A DNA stretch of 64,000 bases, taken from NCBI RefSeq assembly GCF_003148765.1, contig NZ_QGGV01000002.1:248001-312000 (forward strand). The letters run 5' to 3'. Origin of the DNA: Silicimonas algicola (lineage in GTDB: Bacteria > Pseudomonadota > Alphaproteobacteria > Rhodobacterales > Rhodobacteraceae). Under the pieces are notes generated by a model. It was not told where the DNA came from. It did not search any database and worked only from the letters and a program-made list of their open reading frames with translations. The position numbers were made by a program, and so were the translations under genes. Shown here piece after piece: positions 15,301 through 23,808 of the stretch (positions within the stretch are counted from its first letter, which is position 1; the number at the start of each line of letters is the position of its first letter).

Positions 15301-17863
15301 CCCGACCAAGCTGCTCGACCGGGCGCTTCTCTGGCTTCATGAACAGGGTGTCGTAACGCTCGGAAAGGGCCTCACGATCTTCCGACCGGCCATGACGATT
15401 CATCTGGCACCGGGAACGCAGGCCTTTACGGAAGCCGACTTCGAGCCTCTCAAGCTCCATTACCAGGAGCAGGTTCTACAAGCCCACATTATGGGCGCCT
15501 ATGCGGAGAGGGGGCTTACGTCCATGAGCGATGCACTCAAGCTCGCGGAGGACTACTTCACGCAGGACCGGGACGATTTCGTTCAGAAGTGGCTGCCCGG
15601 ACGGAGCGCCGAGTTGCGCCGGCAGACCACGCCTGCCTCCTGGAGAACCATCGTCGAGGACCTGGGCAACACCACCCAAGCGCGGATTGTCGCGGATGAC
15701 CGGGAGCAGACCAACGTCCTGGTCCTGGCCGGCCCAGGATCGGGCAAGACCCGGGTTCTGGTGCACAGGATCGCGTATCTCATACGCGTCAAGCGCGAGA
15801 ACCCGCGCGGCATTCTGGCCCTGGTCTACAACCGCCACGCCGCCACTGAAATCCGGCGGCGCCTCCACGATCTCATCGGGGATGATGCCCGTGGCGTCAC
15901 CATTTCCACCTGCCATGGCCTCGCGATGCGGATGGTCGGCGCCAGCTTCGCGAAGCGGGCAGAAAAGGTGGAGAGCATCGACTTCGACGAAGTCATGGCT
16001 CAGGCTGTGGCGCTTCTGAAGGGCGATGGCCTGTCCCGCGACGAGGCGGAAGCGCAGAGAGAGACCCTCATCGAAGGCTATCGATGGATCCTCGTCGACG
16101 AATATCAGGACATCGGACCGGAAGAGTACGAGCTGATCGCGGCCGTCGCCGGGCGCTCGGTCGAAGACGAAGACCGACGGCTGAGCCTCTTTGCTGTCGG
16201 GGATGATGACCAGAACATCTACGCATTTACCGGGGCCTCTGTAGAGTTCATTCGTCGCTTCGAAGAGGACTACAAGGCGCAGCCCAGCCATCTGATCGAG
16301 AACTACCGATCGACGGCCAACATTATCCGAGCCTCGAACCATGTGATCGCACCGGCCGCGGAGCGCATGAAGGCGGGGCACGATATCGCCGTGAACCGCG
16401 CCCGCAGGGAAGACCGCCCCGGCGGCGCACTAGAGCGCCTCGACAGCGTCGGTCGCGGCCGCGTTCAGGTCTTCAAGGATGCCGGGGACCAGTTCGCCCA
16501 AGCCGTTCTTGCCGTCGAGGAGCTGGAACGGCTCTCAAAGATCGTTTCGGACTGGAGCTGGGCAAGAACCGCCATCATCGCGCGCGAGTGGAGGTATCTG
16601 CAGCCGGTTCGGAGCTATTGCGAGGCGCGCGGTATTCCCGTGCAGACGGCGAACGCCGATCCTCCGAACTTCTGGCGTTTGAGGGAAACCCAGACGCTCG
16701 TCGCCTGGCTACGGGGTCGCGAACGGTCCGGACTTCACGTGTCGGAGCTGGCAGCCTGGATGGAGGCTCAGCCCGAAGGGCCCTGGTGGTCGATCCTGAG
16801 GGAAGGCGTGGACGACTTCGTCCGCGAGGTCGGCGACCGCGAGACGGACCGCAAGGACGTCCTCGAGTGGTTGGCCGAATGGGGTCGCGACATCCGCAAA
16901 CGCCAGAGCGGGCTTCTTCTTCTCTCGGCACATCGCGCCAAGGGCCTCGAATTCGACGACGTGGTCGTCCTCGACGGTGGATGGGACAAGCGATCCAGTG
17001 GCGAAGATCGAGACGCCGCGCGGCGGCTCTACTATGTCGCCATGACGAGAGCGCGGCGTAGCCTGGCGCTCGTGGCCATGAACTATTCACATGCCATCCT
17101 GGACGGCCTCAATGACGACGCGTTCCTGATCCGCGCTCGCAGACGAGAGGCTGTGGATGTCTCGGAGTGCTTGAAACTCTACCGAACGCTCGATCCGTCC
17201 GAGGTCGACCTCAGCTTTGCCGGACGCCTGCACGACGGGAACCCGACGCTTGGTGCCATGGAGCGCCTCGGGACGGAGGACGCACTGCAACTGGTTCAGC
17301 GCGGTGATCTGTGGCTGATGACGGACCGCGCCGGCACGGCCGTGTGTCGTCTGGCGAAGAAGTTTGCGCCGCCGGCCGGGGCGAGCTTCCTGCATGGCAG
17401 CGTCTACGCGATCTCGACGCGGTTCCGTGAAGATTCCGCGGAGGAATACCATGAGTACCTCAGGCGTGAGACATGGAGCGTTGTGCTGCCGGAACTGGTG
17501 TTTGGGCCGGCCCATCAGACTGAGCTTGTAGCGTCACCAATCGAGCGCAAAAGAGATGTTCCATCGGCAGACGAAGACAGAACCCTTGAGCTGCAAAGGA
17601 TCCTCAGAGCGTCCGTCCGTGCCTCGTCGTCTTGGGATGAGCTTCAGGCGGCACTTCGCGTGGAAGGCCTTGAGCTCGTCCCGCGCGGGGGCGGACTGGT
17701 CTTGAGGTCGCTGTCTCATCGCTCCGATGTCCGCAAAGCGTCGGACCTTGGCTACGCGTACGCACGGTTAATCAAAAGATTTGGAGGCGGTTTCCCCGGA
17801 CATCCCGCAACGTGGCTTGTCGAAAGAGTCCTTGGCGACGAAAGTGGCTCTGTGGTCGAGTGA
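12386..17863 (+). CDS. DEDD exonuclease-RecQ helicase-UvrD helicase fusion
   Basis: An 1825-residue protein starting at TTG (the only start compatible with the frame, since a TGA lies four codons upstream). Domain order: a DnaQ/DEDD-like exonuclease region (SIDLEID about residue 18, GHNFISFDAPH near 73, HVNDPELDAKL near 130); a RecQ-type superfamily 2 helicase (Walker A TGTGKS about 325-332, LDEAHCVSKWGHDFRPDY from about 426, AGRAGRDR near 620); a UvrD/Rep-type superfamily 1 helicase (AGPGSGKT about 1115-1122, VDEYQD about 1237, YYVAMTRAR about 1548); then about 270 residues of unknown fold. It should unwind and degrade DNA. It is first in a run with McrB, McrC and nuclease genes, which suggests an antiphage role (inference). 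Confidence 0.9.
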   Translation: MADGVHPQAARAEALLQRCVSIDLEIDPKTNRLQTFAGVRFGHDESFVFRRGNAPEALNSLDRYTEACEFVLGHNFISFDAPHLSAAKGDLRLLRKPIIDTLWLNPLAFPRNPYHHLVKHYQDGRLQAGHVNDPELDAKLVFAVLENQIQALSDLERADPEAAGVYHFLTTAHEGHAGFDAVFQHLRGAPRPGLAEAQAAIRGRLRGEACVLQTEAVVMDAERHGWPLAYALAWISVAGGDSVMPPWVRHQFPEASRLVRRLRDTPCIDPGCEWCRAQNDPRSLLKRWFGFDGFRPIPEGPDGRPLQETIVATAIAKTPVLGILPTGTGKSVCYQLPALSQFTKTGALTVVISPLVALMADQVEGMRRQGITSCVTINGMLSLPERQEALNQVRLGDAAILLISPEQLRSTSVRSVLSQREVGYWVLDEAHCVSKWGHDFRPDYRYVGRFIREYSGEEAPAPIICLTATAKPDVIRDITAHFRERLGATLELLDGGAVRDNLSFEIIPTDKGKKLGDMVMVLEDALPAQGSSGAIVYCSTRSTTERVAAFLQERGFSAAHYHAGLTPEEKRDVQKQFAEGELRVIAATNAFGMGIDKPDIRLVVHHDIPGSLENYLQEAGRAGRDRDHARCVLLFSRDDVERQFSLSARSRLEKREIGGILKSLRRLDRRTRQKGEVVATPGEIVREEKDLEFERDSATDDTRVKTAVSWLEEAVLLKREENRVRVFPSSLRVRTLEEAAKIIATADATEGYRMKLTALVQSLMTASPDQGLSTDELCGMSGFPPGLMRKALNDLETLGIASNDTAITIFVHLGVEDSSEKRLLEANSLEKDLIDKLREFAPDLDLGAASTLNLKLASQGLRDAGHAAVRPDIVDKLVRGIARDGRDDGDGIGSFQVRKIDREHLTIRMQRTWQALSVTAQLRRLAGRVILSALQTVAPDKIRGKDIQVETTLGALMVSLRSDLELSSAVTDPTKLLDRALLWLHEQGVVTLGKGLTIFRPAMTIHLAPGTQAFTEADFEPLKLHYQEQVLQAHIMGAYAERGLTSMSDALKLAEDYFTQDRDDFVQKWLPGRSAELRRQTTPASWRTIVEDLGNTTQARIVADDREQTNVLVLAGPGSGKTRVLVHRIAYLIRVKRENPRGILALVYNRHAATEIRRRLHDLIGDDARGVTISTCHGLAMRMVGASFAKRAEKVESIDFDEVMAQAVALLKGDGLSRDEAEAQRETLIEGYRWILVDEYQDIGPEEYELIAAVAGRSVEDEDRRLSLFAVGDDDQNIYAFTGASVEFIRRFEEDYKAQPSHLIENYRSTANIIRASNHVIAPAAERMKAGHDIAVNRARREDRPGGALERLDSVGRGRVQVFKDAGDQFAQAVLAVEELERLSKIVSDWSWARTAIIAREWRYLQPVRSYCEARGIPVQTANADPPNFWRLRETQTLVAWLRGRERSGLHVSELAAWMEAQPEGPWWSILREGVDDFVREVGDRETDRKDVLEWLAEWGRDIRKRQSGLLLLSAHRAKGLEFDDVVVLDGGWDKRSSGEDRDAARRLYYVAMTRARRSLALVAMNYSHAILDGLNDDAFLIRARRREAVDVSECLKLYRTLDPSEVDLSFAGRLHDGNPTLGAMERLGTEDALQLVQRGDLWLMTDRAGTAVCRLAKKFAPPAGASFLHGSVYAISTRFREDSAEEYHEYLRRETWSVVLPELVFGPAHQTELVASPIERKRDVPSADEDRTLELQRILRASVRASSSWDELQAALRVEGLELVPRGGGLVLRSLSHRSDVRKASDLGYAYARLIKRFGGGFPGHPATWLVERVLGDESGSVVE

Positions 17864-18125
17864 ACCCGCACGTCTTCATCGCCAAGTGACTAGAGAGCTC
17901 GCGGATCGGATGGACAAAGACGACAAGCCACACGGTTTTGCCAGCAAACGAGACATCGCCATGGTTGCACGTGCGACGATCGAACTGTTCGGCAACGGCG
18001 CCATTGCTAAGAGAAGGGAAAGGCTCTCCGAGGTCAAGGAGGGTGGGAACGTGCAGTCGATAGAGTACTGGCAGTTGCTCCTCGAGGAGGTTGAACGTTT
18101 GCACCGCCGCCGCCACAAATACTGA
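17844..18125 (+). CDS. Small hypothetical protein, 93 aa
   Basis: A frame from a GTG at 17844, overlapping the last 20 bases of the giant helicase gene, to a TGA at 18125. The predicted product is charged and mostly helical (for example ARATIELFGNGAIAKRRERL and [19 protein letters not shown]), without membrane segments. No family is recognised. The overlap and direction fit translational coupling with the helicase. The ribosome-binding site is poor, and a GTG at 17886 is an alternative start. It could be an accessory subunit, or spurious. Confidence 0.45.
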   Translation: MALWSSEPARLHRQVTRELADRMDKDDKPHGFASKRDIAMVARATIELFGNGAIAKRRERLSEVKEGGNVQSIEYWQLLLEEVERLHRRRHKY

Positions 18126-18253
18126 CGTGGGACTGCCGACGTGATTGCCAATGTGCGGGGTCGCTGATCTGTCGGTGCATGTAAGGGTATAGCACTCGGC
18201 CAGCCTGTGGGACGGCAGCCAAGAGCCTATAACCCGGGACTAGGGGAGGAGTT

Positions 18254-20851
18254 ATGCCGGTAGAGCGGGTCACCGACAGAGCTGCAGTTGAGGCAGCAAT
18301 GAACGAATTCGACCTCCTGGGTCGGGACACGTTCCTGCATAAGTACGGCTTCAGGAGTGCAAACCGATACTTTGTCAAACGCGGCGACCGCCTCTATGAC
18401 TCCAAGGCCATCTATGGGGTCGCGCACCAGATGCAGTATCCCGAACTGGGACCCAAGCGGTCAGCAGATTTCTCCGGTGGTGAGCGCCAGGTCCAAGAGC
18501 CTTTGGAGGCGCTTGGCTTCGAGTTTGAAGTTGCACCAGCTCCAGTAGGCGAAGTGCAGGATGCCGATGATCAGCCTAGGATCAGTTCGGAAGACGTCCG
18601 CTTGATCTCAAGCTCGCGATCCAAAAAATTCTATGCTGACCTCGCAATTGAGGAGCGCGATGCCTATGAGAAGGTCTCGAGCTCGCTCGAGCGGCTCGGG
18701 GATTTGCTGAAGTCGAAGTTGGCAAGCCCGAACAAATTCGAAGTACGGACAACGGCTGGCTTCCACGTCAAAAGCGGTGTTCGAAGCTTCATCCCGAAGG
18801 ATCTTTGGTTCTCTGTGTCGCCGAGGGAAAACTCGAAAGACCTCGCTTCGATACCCCAGATGTTCATGATCGTTTCTGAGAGAGGCATTGAGTATGGGTT
18901 TGGTGCTTCCGTTTCTCCGACGGACTTCTCTCAGCAAGCTCCCAAAAGAGCCGTGCGAACCGCAGCTCCCAAGATCTTCGTCAGGCTCCCAGCGCCGGGT
19001 TCGGTCGAAGCGACAGGTATCGCTCAAGACATCGACGATGCTCCACCGTGGTTCTTCCGATCGAAGCACCGCCTAGATCCAAAAGAGAAGGAATTTTCTA
19101 GCCTTCAGGAGTGGCTTCGTTATCTGCAGTCCGACCGAGGGAAGAAGAACGCCGCAGGAACCATCAGTCGATACCTTCGGGGCGATGAAATCGACCATAC
19201 CGACCTCAGCGAAGAGGTTGCCACGATGGCTCGCCTCTTTGAGCCACTTCTTGATCGGGAGTGGCACGCAAGACTGAGGGGTGTTGAGGGCGTTGAGGCA
19301 AACCAGGAACTGTTGGTGGAAGAGGAAAGCATGGAGCTGGAGGGCAGGACCGAGTTTGCCAGACTCCTTCGAAAGTTCATGGATACTTTTCGCAGGAGGC
19401 GTGAAGGGCCGTTCACAACGGAAGGAGAACTCGGCAGCACGATGCGAGATCTCCGCGACTGCTTACAGGACCTTCCATGCGTGTCCGCGCGACCGAATAT
19501 TAGGGTCAAGGTCAGTGTGGGGCAGGGGAGTTGGACAAAGACTCCCTGGATTGCCCTTCTGGATGCGAGGGAGACAACAAGTACTCAGAGAGGCCGATAT
19601 ATTGTCTTCCTCCTCGCGGAAGACCTGTCGCGAACTTACCTCACGTTGAACCAGGGGATGACAGAGCTTGTGAGCAGGTTGGGCCAGCGTGGGGCAGTCG
19701 AGGAGATGCATAGGGTGGCCGAGCAGTCGCGCCCGTTGATCCTCGAACTACTGGATCCGGGATTCACGCTGGATCGTGATATCGATCTAGGCTCCGAGAC
19801 AGCTGCCGCAAGAAACTACGAGGAGGGTACCATCGCGTACATGGAGCTTCTGTCCGAAAACCTCCCAGACGATCAGACCATCAATACGCATTTGGAATCT
19901 GCACTCCTAGCCTACGACCGACTGATCGCGCGTGAACAGAGCGTCATCCAGGAAGATGACGGGCAGCCCACTTGGGAGACTTATTCAATAGATGATGCGC
20001 TGGAGGAGCTATTCCTCGAGCGCGAAGATGTCGAGCGCTACCTCGACATTTGGCGCAACAAGAAGAATCTCATCCTTCAAGGTGCTCCGGGCGTCGGGAA
20101 ATCCTTCATCGCACGACGCCTCGCCTACGCCCTCATAGGCTTCAAGGACGACAGTAAAGTTCAGACGGTCCAGTTCCACCAGTCCTACAGCTATGAGGAC
20201 TTCGTGCAAGGGTACCGACCTAATGGAAATCTCGGCTTCGAGCGGAAGAACGGTACCTTCTACGAGTTTCGCGATCGGGCAATGCGGGACCCAAGCGGGA
20301 CCTATGTGTTCATCATCGATGAGATCAACCGAGGGAATCTCTCGAAAATCTTCGGCGAGCTGATGCTCTTGATCGAGCCGGACAAGCGTGGTCCCACCTG
20401 GAAAACTCGACTGGCGTACGCCACGGAAGCTGACCTCGACTTCTTCGTTCCGGACAATCTCTTCATTCTCGGGATGATGAACACGGCGGACCGCTCGCTC
20501 TCGCTGGTGGATTATGCGCTCCGCCGTCGTTTTGCCTTTGTGGCCATGGAGCCGCTCTTTGGCGCTCCCAAGTTCCGTGCGCACTTGGAGGTACGTGGCG
20601 TCCCAGAGGACGTTGTCACCCGCATCGTCAACGCTATGGGCGAACTCAACCAAGCTATTCAGAGTGATCGCACAAACCTTGGTCCGGGGTTTCGGATCGG
20701 ACATAGCTTCTTCACGCCCACCGCTACGGTGCGTGATCCAGACGGTTGGTATCGCCGCATCGTCGAGACGGAAATCTACCCTCTCCTTGAGGAGTATTGG
20801 TTCGACGCGCCGGAGACGGCGGATCAGTGGCGCGACCAGCTGTTGAGATGA
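18254..20851 (+). CDS. mcrB: McrB-like AAA+ GTPase with extended N-terminus
   Basis: An 865-residue protein with a very strong site, GGGGAGGAGTT, before the ATG. Residues 1-95 resemble the N-terminal head of ScoMcrA-type proteins (KYGFRSANRYFVKRGDRLYDSKAIYG-like region). A second unknown domain follows at about 110-260. Residues about 368-475 match the MrcB/DUF3578 region (ALLDARE, GRYIVFLLAEDLSRTYLTLN). The C-terminal AAA+ motor has GAPGVGKS (about 608-615), IIDEINRGNLSKIFGE, and MMNTADRSLSLVDYALRRRF. McrB rings use GTP to translocate DNA to the McrC nuclease in type IV modification-dependent restriction. The N-terminal domains decide the target and are not typical of E. coli McrB. Confidence 0.92.
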   Translation: MPVERVTDRAAVEAAMNEFDLLGRDTFLHKYGFRSANRYFVKRGDRLYDSKAIYGVAHQMQYPELGPKRSADFSGGERQVQEPLEALGFEFEVAPAPVGEVQDADDQPRISSEDVRLISSSRSKKFYADLAIEERDAYEKVSSSLERLGDLLKSKLASPNKFEVRTTAGFHVKSGVRSFIPKDLWFSVSPRENSKDLASIPQMFMIVSERGIEYGFGASVSPTDFSQQAPKRAVRTAAPKIFVRLPAPGSVEATGIAQDIDDAPPWFFRSKHRLDPKEKEFSSLQEWLRYLQSDRGKKNAAGTISRYLRGDEIDHTDLSEEVATMARLFEPLLDREWHARLRGVEGVEANQELLVEEESMELEGRTEFARLLRKFMDTFRRRREGPFTTEGELGSTMRDLRDCLQDLPCVSARPNIRVKVSVGQGSWTKTPWIALLDARETTSTQRGRYIVFLLAEDLSRTYLTLNQGMTELVSRLGQRGAVEEMHRVAEQSRPLILELLDPGFTLDRDIDLGSETAAARNYEEGTIAYMELLSENLPDDQTINTHLESALLAYDRLIAREQSVIQEDDGQPTWETYSIDDALEELFLEREDVERYLDIWRNKKNLILQGAPGVGKSFIARRLAYALIGFKDDSKVQTVQFHQSYSYEDFVQGYRPNGNLGFERKNGTFYEFRDRAMRDPSGTYVFIIDEINRGNLSKIFGELMLLIEPDKRGPTWKTRLAYATEADLDFFVPDNLFILGMMNTADRSLSLVDYALRRRFAFVAMEPLFGAPKFRAHLEVRGVPEDVVTRIVNAMGELNQAIQSDRTNLGPGFRIGHSFFTPTATVRDPDGWYRRIVETEIYPLLEEYWFDAPETADQWRDQLLR

Positions 20852-20855
20852 TCGG

Positions 20856-21926
20856 GTGACCATTCCCGTCCGCAACATCTATTACCTGCTGCTCTACGCC
20901 TGGGGGCACTTCAAGAGTGGTGCGGTGAGGGATGTTGGCGCCGACCAAAGCCCCGACCTCCCAAACCTGCTCGGCAAAGTTCTGAACGACGGAACGCACC
21001 GGCTTTTGCGGCGCGGCCTCGACCGCGGTTACGTCGAAGTGACAGAAGAGACCCGCTCTCCGCGCGGAAAGCTCCGACTAGACGTCATGACCAAGCAGCA
21101 GACGCTCCTGCGGGGTCTTGCCGTCTGCGACCTCGACGAACTCACTCCAGATGTGCTGCACAATCAGGTGCTAAAGGCCAGCCTGCTTTCATTGGCAAAC
21201 TGCGGGGATGTAGAGAAAGGTCTGCAACACGCACTCCTGACATCTGCGCGCCGGATGACAGGCGTATCCCCCATCCGGCTTTCCGCCAGTCTCTTTCGCC
21301 GCGTGCAGCTTTCGCGAAACACTTCGCAGTATGGCTTCCTGATGCGAGTCTGCGAGCTCGTGTTTCACGCGCTCCTGCCGGACGAGGAGGGCGGCGGCTC
21401 GAAGTTCCAGAGCATCCTGGACGACGAGACACGAATGTCGGCGCTCTTCGAGGACTTCTTGCGGAACTTCTATCGTTCAGAGCTGCCCGGATATTCGGCG
21501 GCCTCAGAGATCATGCCATGGCTTGCTGAGGCCGAGAATGAAGCCGATCTCGCCTATCTTCCAATCATGAAGACCGACATCACGCTGCGATCCGGCAATC
21601 GCACGATTGTAGCCGATGCCAAGTATTACAAGGAAGTTCTGGCTGGCGGTCGCTATGATCCCAAGGTCCGTTCCGCACACCTCTACCAGCTGTCCACCTA
21701 TCTTGCTCACGTTCGTGAGAATGAGCCCGGGAAGGCTATAGCAGGTCTACTAGTTTACCCATCTGGTGGGCAGTCTCTTCGCCTGCACTACCGGCTGTTG
21801 GGAACGCCTTTGACGGTCGCGACGGTGGACCTTAGCGCCGAGTGGCCAGAGATTCATGCGGAGCTCATCGAGCTGATTGAGCCAGCTGCCGGAACAGAAT
21901 TTTCGGCGACGGAGGACCAGGAGTAG
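20856..21926 (+). CDS. mcrC: McrC-like restriction endonuclease subunit
   Basis: A 356-residue protein starting at GTG 20856, four bases after mcrB. The start IPVRNIYYLLLYAW is the family signature. A PD-(D/E)xK-type nuclease core is visible at about 240-260 (KTDITLRSGNRTIVADAKYYK), where the aspartates and the lysine are the expected metal and catalytic residues. McrC is the cleavage subunit that joins the McrB hexamers. Close packing with mcrB indicates a functional pair. Confidence 0.93.
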   Translation: MTIPVRNIYYLLLYAWGHFKSGAVRDVGADQSPDLPNLLGKVLNDGTHRLLRRGLDRGYVEVTEETRSPRGKLRLDVMTKQQTLLRGLAVCDLDELTPDVLHNQVLKASLLSLANCGDVEKGLQHALLTSARRMTGVSPIRLSASLFRRVQLSRNTSQYGFLMRVCELVFHALLPDEEGGGSKFQSILDDETRMSALFEDFLRNFYRSELPGYSAASEIMPWLAEAENEADLAYLPIMKTDITLRSGNRTIVADAKYYKEVLAGGRYDPKVRSAHLYQLSTYLAHVRENEPGKAIAGLLVYPSGGQSLRLHYRLLGTPLTVATVDLSAEWPEIHAELIELIEPAAGTEFSATEDQE

Positions 21927-21928
21927 AG

Positions 21929-22933
21929 ATGTCAGCGACGACCTTCAGCAAGCTCTCTGAGTACATCTCGACGAAAATGCGCATGTCGCACATCTACCAG
22001 CCCGTGATGATCCGAGAGCTGCTGGTCCGAGGTGGTAGAGCCAGCGTCGAGGAGATCGCCACAGCTCTGCTCGCGCACGATCCCTCTCAGGTCGAATACT
22101 ATGGGCTCCGAACCAAGAACATGGTGGGTAAGGTCCTGACGAACAACGGCATCACAGAGGTCAAGAAGGCGGGCCGCAATATCACTGGTTATGAGCTTCC
22201 AGACGCTGATGACTTGAGCTCGCCAGAGCTAGACGTCTTGATCGAGGCCTGTGACGCCGCAATCGAAGCATTCCTCGAAAGGCGGGGTAACCAAGTCTGG
22301 TCACATCGGAGCGCCGCGTCGGGCTACATCTCAGGGACGCTGAGATACGAGGTGCTGAAACGCGCTAAGTTCCACTGCGAGCTTTGTGGAGTTTCTGCAG
22401 ATGAGAAAGCTCTCGAGGTGGATCACATCCTCCCGCGGAACCATGGCGGGTCAGATGATGAGGCGAACCTTCAGGCGCTCTGCTATTCCTGCAACGCGAT
22501 GAAGCGCGACCGGGACGATGCAGACTTCCGGGGGGTAAGAGACCTCTACGAACACCGAGAGAATGGTTGCATTTTCTGCGAGTTGCCGACTGATCGGATC
22601 ATCGCGATGAACGAACTGGCGCTCGTGATCCGGGACAAATTCCCCGTAGCAGAAGGGCACTCCTTGATCATTCCGAAGCGTCATGTGGCTGACTACTTCA
22701 CGCTATTCCAGCCAGAACTGAACGCGATCCAGTCACTCATGCGCGCAACACGGTCGAAGTTGCTTGTTCAGGACGACGGCATCGATGGGTTCAACATGGG
22801 CGTTAACTCAGGAGAGGCTGCAGGACAGACGGTGTTTCATTGCCACGTTCACTTGATCCCGCGGCGGCGAGGTGATGTTGAAAACCCACGAGGCGGAGTA
22901 CGTGGAGTGGTACCTGGCAAGCAAGCATACTGA
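21929..22933 (+). CDS. Winged-helix/HNH endonuclease/HIT domain fusion
   Basis: A 334-residue protein, two bases after mcrC, with AGGAG before its ATG. Residues 1-100 look like a winged-helix or R.PabI-like DNA-binding region (ASVEEIATALLAHD, VGKVLTNNGITEV). Residues about 150-190 form a zinc HNH nuclease: CELCG, EVDHILPRNHGGSDD, then CYSCN. Residues about 212-325 are a HIT domain with its own CIFCE motif and the HCHVHLIPR active site near residue 304. HIT proteins are nucleotide hydrolases or transferases. The combination suggests a DNA-cutting module with a nucleotide-sensing or adenylate-removing domain. The position downstream of mcrBC points to the same system. Confidence 0.88.
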   Translation: MSATTFSKLSEYISTKMRMSHIYQPVMIRELLVRGGRASVEEIATALLAHDPSQVEYYGLRTKNMVGKVLTNNGITEVKKAGRNITGYELPDADDLSSPELDVLIEACDAAIEAFLERRGNQVWSHRSAASGYISGTLRYEVLKRAKFHCELCGVSADEKALEVDHILPRNHGGSDDEANLQALCYSCNAMKRDRDDADFRGVRDLYEHRENGCIFCELPTDRIIAMNELALVIRDKFPVAEGHSLIIPKRHVADYFTLFQPELNAIQSLMRATRSKLLVQDDGIDGFNMGVNSGEAAGQTVFHCHVHLIPRRRGDVENPRGGVRGVVPGKQAY

Positions 22934-22974
22934 AAGCTACTATGGCACGAGGCCACTTTACCTAAAGGGACAGT

Positions 22975-23808
22975 ATGGCATCGAACGACATTATTCCTGA
23001 AATACTTTCTCGATTGATTTTGGAGGCCTCCGAACCCGAGGGGGCCCGCTTTCCGCAAACTGAGATCTTCAATGAAGGCTGGATGCTACGACTTGTCCTC
23101 GAAGCGTTCAAGCGGCTCAATATCCAGGGTCATCCGTTGAGCTTCGAAAAAGGTGCCGATTGGTTCTCCGAAGTTCGCTTAAGCTCTAGGTTTCGACCAC
23201 GTAGCCGGGCAGATGGACTCGGTGAAGGCTTCACTCATGCAGACGCTGTTGTTGGCCATTTCCACTTTCGGGCCGACACCACGGCCGGACTGTGGCTTCC
23301 GGAAGGATGCAAGCAGTTCGTCGTCGTAGAAGCCAAGATGTTTAGCAATCTGTCCATGGGCGTGAAAAACGCCCTAGGTTTCAATCAAGCGGCACGCAAC
23401 GTTGCGTGTATGGCAGAGGCCATCGAGCAGGGCGGATCAACACTCAATGAAATCGAAACTGTTGGGTTCTACGTCGTCGCGCCGCAGTACGAGCTACGTG
23501 CTGCCCGACGCACCAATCTGGAAGTAGCTACACACCCGAATGCCGTGCGTTCCGCGGTTAGCAAGAGAATAGAAGCCTATGAAAGCGAATCCGGAGCGGA
23601 CTCCTCTCAACTAGATGCTTGGCGAGAGAGAGCATTTGATCCCCTTGTCACGAGGATGGAAGAGGAGGGGACGTTGAGGGTCCTCACCTGGGACGAGCTG
23701 ATCGATATAATTCGTGACGTGGATAGAACTTCAGGCGAAGTTCTCTGGCGGTTCTATCAAAGATGCTTGCGCTTGAATCAGCGGCCACCACCTGAGCCTA
23801 TGCTTTGA
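22975..23808 (+). CDS. Putative PD-(D/E)xK nuclease-like protein
   Basis: A 277-residue protein starting at ATG 22975 after GGGACAG. No named family is certain. The central part has a nuclease-like layout: an acidic residue after a first strand (FTHADAVVG, about residues 86-94), then QFVVVEAKMFSNLSMGVKNA (about 114-133). This follows the D-x(n)-E-x-K pattern, with a helix and ALGFNQAARNVACMAEAI following. The N-terminus includes a glutamate-rich helix that may provide the first metal ligand. It is the last gene of the plus-strand cassette and probably functions with it; a DNA-end or protein-associated nuclease activity is inferred. Confidence 0.65.
   Translation: MASNDIIPEILSRLILEASEPEGARFPQTEIFNEGWMLRLVLEAFKRLNIQGHPLSFEKGADWFSEVRLSSRFRPRSRADGLGEGFTHADAVVGHFHFRADTTAGLWLPEGCKQFVVVEAKMFSNLSMGVKNALGFNQAARNVACMAEAIEQGGSTLNEIETVGFYVVAPQYELRAARRTNLEVATHPNAVRSAVSKRIEAYESESGADSSQLDAWRERAFDPLVTRMEEEGTLRVLTWDELIDIIRDVDRTSGEVLWRFYQRCLRLNQRPPPEPML

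Noticed and set aside
12635-15460. Minus-strand open frame of 941 codons inside the helicase gene
   Set aside because: Antisense shadow of a GC-rich gene: composition is Arg/Gly/Leu/Asp-rich, no motifs or start signal, and the plus strand has clear RecQ domains.
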